Positions 9,201-15,884 of a stretch of 64,000 nucleotides of DNA are shown here, one piece after another; positions within the stretch are counted from its first letter, which is position 1; every line of letters starts with the position of its first letter. The notes under the pieces were generated by a model. That model was given only the letters and a program-made list of their open reading frames with translations. It was not told the DNA's origin and did not search any database. The position numbers and the translations under genes were made by a program. Source of the DNA: Flectonema sp. DT1601 (Eukaryota > Euglenozoa > Diplonemea > Diplonemida > Diplonemidae); the NCBI GenBank assembly GCA_964019425.1, contig OZ025825.1, positions 1 to 64,000 on the forward strand, read 5' to 3'.

Positions 9201-10050
9201 AGCGGCCGTGCAGGTCTTACCGGTAGAGTGTACCAGGGCATCCAGACTTGTGGCCACCGAAAGTAGTTACAAGTCTGAACAGATAGCTCTGAAATTATTG
9301 GTTTATGAAATTGGCAAGATAAACTCGCCGTTTGGATCTACCTGCGGGATCACAAGGATATTTAGTGACTCGAAGTCGAATTTAGATGAACTGAAGGGAG
9401 GTATTGTGGCTCAGAGGAAGGTGAATTCGCTGTCGATACTGAACAAAATCAAACAATTGGGGACCTTTGTCCATCTTCAATTCATCCCATCGCATGTAGG
9501 GATTGATCCTCACGACAAGGCTGATAAACTGGCTAAGGCAGCTTCTAAAGATTTGGATGGGAAGCCAGTTAATTCAAAAATGGACTTCTTTGCACACAAG
9601 TCGAGGGTTGCACGCGAAACCGGTAGGAAGCTATTTGGCAGGATGCTTGAAGGTGCTGAGACTGCGAGGCCCCCTGTCAAGCGTGTCATGCTGAGACAAT
9701 ACCTGGAAGCCACTGGGGGTTACAAGGCTGCTCGTTACCCCCCCAACATGCTGAGGTCATCAGAAATTAGAATAGCTAGATTCAGGACTGGATCTCATCA
9801 CTTACTTAGAATTAAAGAAGTTCCTCGGATGTGTCTCTTTTGTCAAAGAACGGAGTCTTCACCACGTCATCTGATACTGGAATGCACTGCTGCGGCGCTG
9901 ATGTACATTCGAAAAGGAACTATTGGTGAAATTATTGAGGAAGCAAGAATCTCGAAGACTGCCTTGAGTCTTCCGTTCATGTTTGCTACACGTAACTTGC
10001 ATGCCCTTGCCGGATTCATATGGAACATGGAGCAATGGGTTCAAACCTGA
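6220..10050 (+). CDS. LINE B ORF2 polyprotein: 2A - endonuclease - RT - RNase H - CCHC
   Basis: Same domain order as A ORF2 and identical to it in protein sequence except one Val/Ile difference just before the endonuclease Asn and one Thr/Ile difference in the 2A (GDVEINPGP at 6268-6294). The first codon usable as an apparent start near the endonuclease is TTG (6304), not ATG; the first in-frame ATG lies well inside the endonuclease domain. Catalytic residues of endonuclease (N, E, D/N, SDH), RT (YADD) and RNase H are present. Because ORF1 is truncated, how this copy would be translated is unclear. Confidence 0.9.
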   Translation, partial: LERHVVETKRDLLISAGDVEINPGPSSKLDIISWNCRTISNKEEFLCHILGKFSPDVLCLQETSCSKPLSHWNYICYRRDRPGRGGGLITLVKRGLSHTCIKTYVPSMRGVVESLGICINDDVNVINIYSPPSSRIDFDRYSLDQGKKSIIAGDFNAHHRYWSKKTDIKGCDLLNWTDKEDLLIANTPGLASLPRHGTTPDVILHHEELQLLQFELIDDGVKHGSDHSPLYATFDTFTSLEPSDNHASKKSVWDFNTASWYSFRHNLDYRLSKASSSGDVGTRARTFNHILLASARNNIRRRLRIKGKRRRLWNASAPETKQAKGKFISERLSKGEGFAFAFKKIKDLEADRGQDICITEFDEKQLPEKFLDQYVKTSNRPKLKSPSVKPSDYKDVCRPVVMSELEFALKKVKSGKAPGPDGIHGTMIKNLSPLGKVHLLSLVNDSWLSTEVPKIWKEGLIKPVHKLGKPKEKVASYRPITLTSVVGKVLERIIYDRLMFWLTQNKVLSSIQAGFRRGRNTCEQISLLVNALHEADATQKSSILLSFDFTEAFDRINHTKLLAKMKAMGIPSPFIGWIANFLSGRRTRVEANGNFSSYKTVSMGVPQGSIVGPLLYLIYVDDLAKTLEKTGSISALYADDTACVISDRDLSSTNKKAQWILGLVDTWCRDNDMALSVSKTCGMPVGCPKNVYWRLGFPRTVKDNFYLVNRDDLRKMLQPNDSKRPILRSGETILKIDDTEVLSTDDLMRVILAGPQRTRVRLLTSVLLPMVDSVKYLGVHIDDDLKYDTQVDKILNESRKGLALLRKLEPYNLDFKSLQMVKNLYILSRVSYGLESFGPFLTDEQLGPIDLSLRKVARRITGCSDFTRSLPLLWEADMLPMRLLIEKQARTALFRYRSLKWVPSTRSIASGLWSLKLPPEDRQISIQDIVQPDSIEPWADVPNLSISCGYGHSKTVDAAADKLKFDEYCRELRPSDSTIYTDGSHDPKNYTAGAAAVQVLPVECTRASRLVATESSYKSEQIALKLLVYEIGKINSPFGSTCGITRIFSDSKSNLDELKGGIVAQRKVNSLSILNKIKQLGTFVHLQFIPSHVGIDPHDKADKLAKAASKDLDGKPVNSKMDFFAHKSRVARETGRKLFGRMLEGAETARPPVKRVMLRQYLEATGGYKAARYPPNMLRSSEIRIARFRTGSHHLLRIKEVPRMCLFCQRTESSPRHLILECTAAALMYIRKGTIGEIIEEARISKTALSLPFMFATRNLHALAGFIWNMEQWVQT
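6268..6294 (+). other. 2A ribosome-skipping peptide, element B
   Basis: Encodes GDVEINPGP after DLLISA. It differs from the A copy by one C/T change that swaps Thr for Ile at the variable position of DxExNPGP, which the consensus tolerates. Confidence 0.88.
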
Positions 10051-10335
10051 CAGCACTCAGCTGTAGTTAAACAAGTCAATACTATTATCTTTTAGTATAC
10101 ATCTTCTCCATTCTTTCTCCTTATCTCCTAGTTCTATGAGGACAACCGTAGGGCCCTTTCGGCTCGCAGGTGACCCAGTGGTCTTTGGCCACCGTCTTTA
10201 CGTTGATCTCTCGCTTTGCAAGCACAGTGTCAGGAGCTGCCGATCCGTGGAGGTCCTCTAACGGACTCCTGACAGTTGCACGCGTATCTTTGTCTTGTTA
10301 AAAAATAAGAAGAGCGTTGGTGCTCAGAATATAAA
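10051..10335 (+). other. LINE B 3' UTR with four hairpins
   Basis: Downstream of the ORF2 stop. Visible stems: HP1 GGGCC/GGCTC (10151-10165), HP2 GTGGTC-TTT-GGCCAC (10178-10192), HP3 TGTCAGGAG/CTCCTGACA (10228-10274) enclosing a GTCC/GGAC stem, and terminal HP4 GAGC-GTTGGT-GCTC (10312-10325). The copy ends AGAATATAAA without a long poly(A). Corresponding stems in C carry paired changes. Confidence 0.75.
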
Positions 10336-10590
10336 AAAAGCAAAATGAAAGAGAGACAAGAAAGATGTGACAAAATAAAAATAAAAATCTTCTTTGGAAT
10401 TTTTTTTTTTTTTTTTTTTTCCTTACTACCTGAAACTGTCTCTTCTTTTTCTACAGCAACTGGCTGACGCAAAACACGCGTACATTTAATGTGGGTCCAG
10501 GGCAATTGCCCACCTCATAAGAGGCCCATTGTTCTTCCTTTCTTTCTCCCCAAGTTAGTAAGGCAGGTGTAAAATAAAATAACAAAAAGA
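10336..10590. other. Spacer between LINE B and LINE remnant G
   Basis: AT-rich sequence with a T run of about 22 at 10400-10422 and a 12-bp palindrome GGGCAATTGCCC near 10500. I see no gene. If A and B form one inverted duplication extending past the element, this sequence should recur, inverted, left of the window. Confidence 0.5.
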
Positions 10591-11695
10591 AATTTATTTA
10601 TGGGGAGGAATTGTCAATCGTAAGATATGACTTATACTTATCACATATGTAAATATGTGGAGAAGGTAAGAACAATAACGAAAAACTTCATGTCGAAGTT
10701 GCAGCTCGTCGCAATTTGAATTGACATAGCTGTAGCTGCTATGTGCTTTTTGGGGATGGCCTGAAAGGTGCGGACTTTCATCTAAGATCTCAAAAACTCT
10801 CGATCTGTGTCCAATCTATATCGGCCCATCAATCAATCAACAATCAGACCATCCCCATGGTGTAGGTGCTACTTTGGTTAATTTGGAAGCTTGAGAAATC
10901 AAGTCAGTTGTGAGTTTTGAATCACAGTATTGAAAAGTGTGGGTTGAAGGATAACGTTTTCTTCATTTTCTTCCTTTGTTTCCTGACTCAAATTTTTTTT
11001 TTTCTTTTCTTTTTCTGGAAAAACATATCTTCTTGCAGATGACATAAAAAGAAAGACATTCTCTAGTCCTTGTACAGTGGAAAGACAATCCTTTAACTCT
11101 TCTTGTGTTAGAGAGTCTTTCTGGAGATACATCCTCCTCTCTTTTCTGTACTTTGAGCATTTTGCTAACAGGTGCTCTACAGAGTCTTTTTCTCTGCACC
11201 TAGGACATTTCCCTTGTGTTTGTTTACAGTCGCCAATTCTGAGTTGTGAAATCAGGATTTCTTCCGCTCTTTCAGTTTCAGATGGGAAAGGACGGGGGTC
11301 AAATTTTTCTTTTATTCTGTGTTTTAGTTTAGCTACATGGGTGCTGTAGTCTATGGGAACTTTTTTTTGTTTTAAAAGGGTTTCTTCATCTTTTTTTAAT
11401 GAAATGTTTTGGGCTAGTTTGTCTGCTTCTTCGTTTCCGACAATACCACAGTGAGAAAAGACATGCTGGAAAATAAACTTTGTTTTGAATTTATTGTTGA
11501 AAAATTCAATAAACTGCCAGATGCGGCTTCCTAGTCTCGTTTTCTGTTTTGTTCCCCCTTTTTCCAGTTCCATCAAGGCACTGGAGGAGTCTGACACAAA
11601 TAAAACTGACGCATTTTCCGGCGGTTTAAATTCCTTAAAAAGTAAAACAAAAGCGTTTTTGATCGCCATCATTTCAGCCCTAAAAGAGGTTTTTT
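10590..11695 (-). mobile_element. LINE remnant G (RNase H and CCHC end plus 3' UTR)
   Basis: 3' end of a LINE of a different family on the minus strand, cut off on its 5' side where element C begins. Coding part 10899-11695, then a 3' UTR of about 300 bp with an 8-bp stem GGGGATGG/CCATCCCC (about 10753-10857) and a 7-bp stem ACATAGC/GCTATGT near 10722-10742. No upstream RT is found on the far side of C, so G was probably 5'-truncated when inserted or was cut by the C insertion. Confidence 0.75.
10899..11695 (-). pseudogene. LINE G RNase H - CCHC fragment
   Basis: Reads TSFRAEMMAIKNAF (RNase H second motif, Glu), then LFVSDSSSALMEL (third motif, Asp) and FSHCGIVGNEEADKLAQ (fourth motif, Asp), followed by a finger CPRCREKDSVEHLLAKC and a lysine-rich C-terminus. 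The first RNase H motif (TDGS type) and all of the RT are absent, so this is the 3' end of a longer ORF. The sequence is distinct from the RNase H of A, C and E. The frame is open to its stop at 10899. Confidence 0.8.
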
Positions 11696-11751
11696 TATTT
11701 ATTTATTTATTTAGTCACATCCCCCCTGTCTTTCTACTTTGTTTTTATTCT

Positions 11752-11996
11752 TTCTGAGCATACTCGCTCTTCTTATTTTTTAACTAAGTAAATAAGCAAC
11801 AACGAGTGCAACTGTTGTGAGTCCGTTGGAGGACTTCCCCGGATAGGAAGCTCACGACACTGTAAGTACAAAGCGAATGATCAATACGGAGACGGTGGCC
11901 AAAGACCACTGGGTTACCTGCGAGCTATGAAGCTCTACGGATGTCCTCAGAGAGTTATTAGGAGATGAATTAGGAGTGATGTATGAGTATGATATA
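11752..11996 (-). other. LINE C 3' UTR with conserved hairpins
   Basis: HP2 at 11895-11909 is identical to that of A/B. The neighbouring HP1 (11922-11935) is GAGCT/AGCTC rather than GGGCC/GGCTC, and HP3 is TGTCGTGAG/CTCACAACA rather than TGTCAGGAG/CTCCTGACA, so paired positions have changed together. The terminal hairpin is GAGC-GAGTAT-GCTC. HP1-HP2 spacing is 12 nt, as in B. Confidence 0.7.
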
Positions 11997-14900
11997 CTAA
12001 AAAGATAGTAACTTCTGATAACAGCTTGTTGCCGTCCATTGTTCTAAATGCCATATGAAGCCAGCGAGGGAATGTAAGTTCCTCGTAGCGAACATAAATA
12101 GCAGGCTGTGTTCCTTCTTTGAAATCTTCGCTTCTTCCATGACAGATCCAATTGTTCCATTTCTGATGCGTACCAGAGCAGAGTTCATGCAGTTAAACAT
12201 CAAGTGTCTAGGTGATGAGTCCGTCCGTTTACAAAAAGGGCACTTCAGTTGTACGCCTTTGTCTCTCAGCAAGGGGTGTGAACCCGTTCTGAATTGTGCA
12301 ATTCTTACTTCCGAAGCCCTCAGCATGTCTTTCGGATATCTAGCAGTTCTCAATCCTCCGGTCGCCTCCAGATACTGTCTGAGCATCACCCGTTTCATTG
12401 GAGGCTTTGCCTTCTCGGAGGCTTCCATCATCTTTCCTATCAACTTCCTGTGAGACTCCCTCGCTACCCTTGATTTGTGGGCGAAGAAATCCATGGTCGT
12501 TGAGACCGGTTTACTTTCGGCATCCTTCGAGACTTCTTTGGCCAGCTTATCAGCCTTATCGTGTGGTTCAATCCCCACATGGGCCGGGATAAACTGGAGA
12601 TGCACCTGTGTCTTCAGATCCCTAATGCTTTCCAGTATTAACAGAGAGTTCAACTTCCTCTGGGCAACAATCCCTCCATTGAGTTCCTCCAGGTTGGATT
12701 TCGAGTCACTGAAGATTCTGGTAATACCTGACCTGGGACCCAAGATCGAGTCAGCTTTGCCAATTTCTCTCATCAGCAGTTTGAGTGTTACTTGTTCAGC
12801 CTTGTAGCTGCTTTCAGTAGCTACAAGTCTTGACGACATCGTTCTCTCAGTTGGTGAGACCTGTACTGCTGCCGCACCCGCAGTGTAGTTAGCAGGATCA
12901 TGTGAGCCGTCCACATATATAGCCGAGTTGCAAGGGACTAGGTCCCTGCAGTATTCCTCAAATTTGTTCCTATCCACATCTGCATCACCGGTCTTGTTAT
13001 GACCATACCCACAGGATATCTCTAGATTTGGTACATCCGCCCAAGGTTCGATGCTGTCAGGTTGAACTATTCCTTGGAGGGCGATGTTACAATCTTCCTG
13101 CGGCAACTTAGAACTCCAGAATCCTTTCGCTATTCGGTTCGTCGAACGTACCCACTTCAGCGATCGATACCTAAACAGAGCAGTTCTGGCCTGTTTTTCT
13201 ATTATCAACTTCATCGGGAGCATGTTCGCCTCCAAGAGCAGTGGGAGAGACCTGGTGTAGATGCTGCAACCCGTTATCCTTCTCGCAATCTTCTTCAGAT
13301 TCAAGTCCACAAGATCAATCTGACCCTCAGATAGGAAAGGACCGAAGCTCTCCAGCCCATATGACAGCCTTGAAAGTATGTACAGGTTCTTGACCATGCA
13401 CAGCGTCTTAAAATCAAAATCATACTGTTCTAGTTTCCCCAGGAGTGCAAGACCCTTCCTGGTCTCATCCAGCATCTTTCCGACCTGTGTTCCATAAGAT
13501 AAATCACCATCAATGTGCACCCCCAGGTATTTAACGCTGTCTACCATCGGCATCAGTACTGCGGTTAACAACTTTACTCTCAGCTTACTTGATCCATCAG
13601 GGAAAATTGCAAGCAGGTCCTTCGTATTAGCAACTTCGGTATCATCCACCTTGAGAATGGTTTCTCCACTACCCAGAATTGGCCTTCCAAACTCGTTCGG
13701 TCTGATCATCTTAGCCAGATCTCCCCTGCTTACAACGTAATAATTATCCTTTGCAGTCCTGGGGAAGCCCAGTCTCCAGTAGATATCCTTTGGGCAGCGC
13801 ACAGGCATACCACATGTCTTAGAGACGGACAGTGCCATATCATTGGTTTTGCACCAGCTATCCACAAGTCCAAGGATCCATTGCGCTTTCTTATTGGTTA
13901 AATTAACGTCCTTATCAGAGACTACACAAGCGGTGTCATCTGCATAAAGAGCCGAAACTGAGCCAGTCTTTTCCAACAACTTCGCCAGGTCATCAACATA
14001 AATCAGGTATAGCAGCGGACCGATAATCGAACCTTGGGGAACCCCCCTCGTTACCGTTCTGTAGGAGCTAAGGTTGCCATTCGCACTCACCCTTGCCTGC
14101 CTGCCCTTCAGGAAGTCAACTACCCATGCAATGAACGGGGAGGGAATACTCATGTTCTTCATCTTCTTGATCAGTTTCTCATGATTAATTCTATCAAATG
14201 CTTCCGTGAAGTCGAACGACAGCAGAACAGAGCTCTTGTTCTTTTCACTGGCCTCATGAAGAGCGTTGACTAACATTGAAATCTGCTCACACGTATTCCT
14301 TCCTCTTCTAAAACCCGCCTGGATAGACGACAGGGCATTGTTCTGGGTAAGCCAATACATCAACCTATCATAAATCACTCTTTCAAGTACTTTACCCACC
14401 ACCGAGGTCAACGTGATCGGTCTGAAACTTGCGATCTTATCTTTTGGCTTACCTGGTTTGTAAACTGGCTTGATAAGACCCTCCTTCCAGATCCTCGGTA
14501 CCTTTGACGTTAGCCACGATTCATTGAATAACGCCAGGAGGAAATCCATCCCTATCACCGATAAATTCTTCAACATTATCCCATGGATTCCATCTGGACC
14601 TGGTGCTTTCCCGGGCCTTACCTTCTTGATGGCTCGCTTCAGTTCAGTCATTGTTAGATTCCCTCCGATTTTGGCGAAGTCGCTGCTCTTCGTATTCGGA
14701 GGTCCTAGTTTACGTTTTGTCGGGGTCTTGACAAATTGTTCCAAGAACTTCGCAGGTAGTTGGTTCTCGTCAAACTCCGGAATGTGAATTTCACGTCCTT
14801 CATCCGTCTCAAGGTCCTTTATCTTTTTGAACGCATATGCAAAGCCTTCACCTTTTGCTAGCCGTTCAGCGATAAATTTTCCCTTCGCACGCTTGGTATC

Positions 14901-15884
14901 TGGGGTGGAAGCGTTCCACATTCTTCTTCTCTTCCCTTTGATCCGAAGCCTTCTCCTAACGTACCTCTTCGCTACTCCAAGAACGATTCTGTTGAACGTT
15001 ACTGCTCTTCTCCCAACGCTCGCAGAGTTGTTTACCTTTCCAAACCTGTAGTCTAGTTCATGTTCATATGAGTACCAATCAGCTGTATTGAAGTCCCAGA
15101 CCGATCTCTTCGTCGCGTGGTTGCCCGAAGGCTCAAGGGGTGAGAGCGTATCGAAGGTAGCAGAGAGTGGTGTATGATCCGAACCGTGCTCAATTCCTTC
15201 ACCTACCAGCTCAAAGTTAAGCAGTTGAATCTCCTCGTGGTGCAGGATCAGATCGGGCGAGGTCCCATGTCTCGGCAGTGTCGCTAGACCTGGCGGGTTC
15301 GCAATCAGGAGGTCCTCTTGCCCTGTCCAGTTGAGAAGGTCACAGCCTTTTACGTCGGTTTTCTTGGACCAGTACCTATGGTGTGCGTTGAAGTCACCAG
15401 CGAGAATGAACTTGCCAACACGTTTCAGGGAGAATAGTTCAAAATTAATCCTCGAGCTCGGTGGGGAGTAGATGTTGAGAATACTTACGTCTTCGTTAAT
15501 TCTGACACCCATCGACTCGACGGTTCCTCTCATCGACGGTATGGAGATATCAAAGCAATCATGTTGAATTCCTCGTTTTATTAAAGTGATCAGGCCACCT
15601 CCCCTTCCTGGCCTATCCCTCCTGTAGCAAACGTAGTTCCAATGAAACAATGCCATCCTGCAAGAAGTCTCCTGAAGGCAAAGTACGTCGGGGTCAAGCT
15701 TACTCAGGATGTGTCCAATGAACTCCATTTTGTTCGAGATGGTGCGACAATTCCAACTGATTACATTTAGTTTGCAAGAGGGACCATCCTTTCTCCTATT
15801 CGGCCCTGGGTTTCGTTCAACGTCCCCTGCTATCAGCAAGAGACGTCTTCGAGTCTCAGCCCAGTTCCTTCCATCTACGTGCCG
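11997..15884 (-). CDS. LINE C ORF2 polyprotein: 2A - endonuclease - RT - RNase H - CCHC
   Basis: In-frame continuation of ORF1 past TGA. It has 28 codons to the end of 2A (GDVERNPGP, 15801-15827), then 1268 aa if skipping occurs. Endonuclease: SWNCR, LQETS, AGDFNAHH, GSDHTPL. RT: QAGFRRGRNT, SFDFTEAFDRI, GVPQGSIIGP, YADD. RNase H: VDGS, AEQ, SDSKS, DKADKLA. Finger: CPFCKRTDSSPRHLMFNC. The first in-frame ATG falls after the endonuclease SWNCRTISNK motif, so it cannot start a functional enzyme. The RT insertion between YADD and VKYLGV is present. Closely related to A/B ORF2, more distant from E. Confidence 0.92.
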   Translation of the reverse strand, partial: RHVDGRNWAETRRRLLLIAGDVERNPGPNRRKDGPSCKLNVISWNCRTISNKMEFIGHILSKLDPDVLCLQETSCRMALFHWNYVCYRRDRPGRGGGLITLIKRGIQHDCFDISIPSMRGTVESMGVRINEDVSILNIYSPPSSRINFELFSLKRVGKFILAGDFNAHHRYWSKKTDVKGCDLLNWTGQEDLLIANPPGLATLPRHGTSPDLILHHEEIQLLNFELVGEGIEHGSDHTPLSATFDTLSPLEPSGNHATKRSVWDFNTADWYSYEHELDYRFGKVNNSASVGRRAVTFNRIVLGVAKRYVRRRLRIKGKRRRMWNASTPDTKRAKGKFIAERLAKGEGFAYAFKKIKDLETDEGREIHIPEFDENQLPAKFLEQFVKTPTKRKLGPPNTKSSDFAKIGGNLTMTELKRAIKKVRPGKAPGPDGIHGIMLKNLSVIGMDFLLALFNESWLTSKVPRIWKEGLIKPVYKPGKPKDKIASFRPITLTSVVGKVLERVIYDRLMYWLTQNNALSSIQAGFRRGRNTCEQISMLVNALHEASEKNKSSVLLSFDFTEAFDRINHEKLIKKMKNMSIPSPFIAWVVDFLKGRQARVSANGNLSSYRTVTRGVPQGSIIGPLLYLIYVDDLAKLLEKTGSVSALYADDTACVVSDKDVNLTNKKAQWILGLVDSWCKTNDMALSVSKTCGMPVRCPKDIYWRLGFPRTAKDNYYVVSRGDLAKMIRPNEFGRPILGSGETILKVDDTEVANTKDLLAIFPDGSSKLRVKLLTAVLMPMVDSVKYLGVHIDGDLSYGTQVGKMLDETRKGLALLGKLEQYDFDFKTLCMVKNLYILSRLSYGLESFGPFLSEGQIDLVDLNLKKIARRITGCSIYTRSLPLLLEANMLPMKLIIEKQARTALFRYRSLKWVRSTNRIAKGFWSSKLPQEDCNIALQGIVQPDSIEPWADVPNLEISCGYGHNKTGDADVDRNKFEEYCRDLVPCNSAIYVDGSHDPANYTAGAAAVQVSPTERTMSSRLVATESSYKAEQVTLKLLMREIGKADSILGPRSGITRIFSDSKSNLEELNGGIVAQRKLNSLLILESIRDLKTQVHLQFIPAHVGIEPHDKADKLAKEVSKDAESKPVSTTMDFFAHKSRVARESHRKLIGKMMEASEKAKPPMKRVMLRQYLEATGGLRTARYPKDMLRASEVRIAQFRTGSHPLLRDKGVQLKCPFCKRTDSSPRHLMFNCMNSALVRIRNGTIGSVMEEAKISKKEHSLLFMFATRNLHSLAGFIWHLEQWTATSCYQKLLSF
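15801..15827 (-). other. 2A ribosome-skipping peptide, element C
   Basis: GDVERNPGP preceded by RRLLLIA. It matches the 2A consensus with the usual upstream hydrophobic stretch. Located 28 codons (to its end) after the ORF1 UGA. Confidence 0.9.

Larger units (their letters stand above)
5761..10335 (+). mobile_element. LINE element B, 5'-truncated copy of the A family
   Basis: Plus-strand copy of the same family as A, beginning inside ORF1 and running to the 3' terminal hairpin. It matches A positions 4575 to 1 with identical length (4,575 bp), so there are no net indels. Fourteen substitutions that I verified are spread along it; twelve are synonymous. ORF2 is fully open. Truncation of the 5' end is the normal outcome of incomplete target-primed reverse transcription. 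The head-to-head arrangement with A makes a large inverted repeat with a spacer of 1,185 bp. Confidence 0.9.

Noticed and set aside
1-10335. Twin-priming (5' inversion) of one LINE insertion
   Set aside because: In twin priming the inverted 5' part and the 3' part do not overlap. Here both arms contain the same 4.6 kb through to the 3' end.
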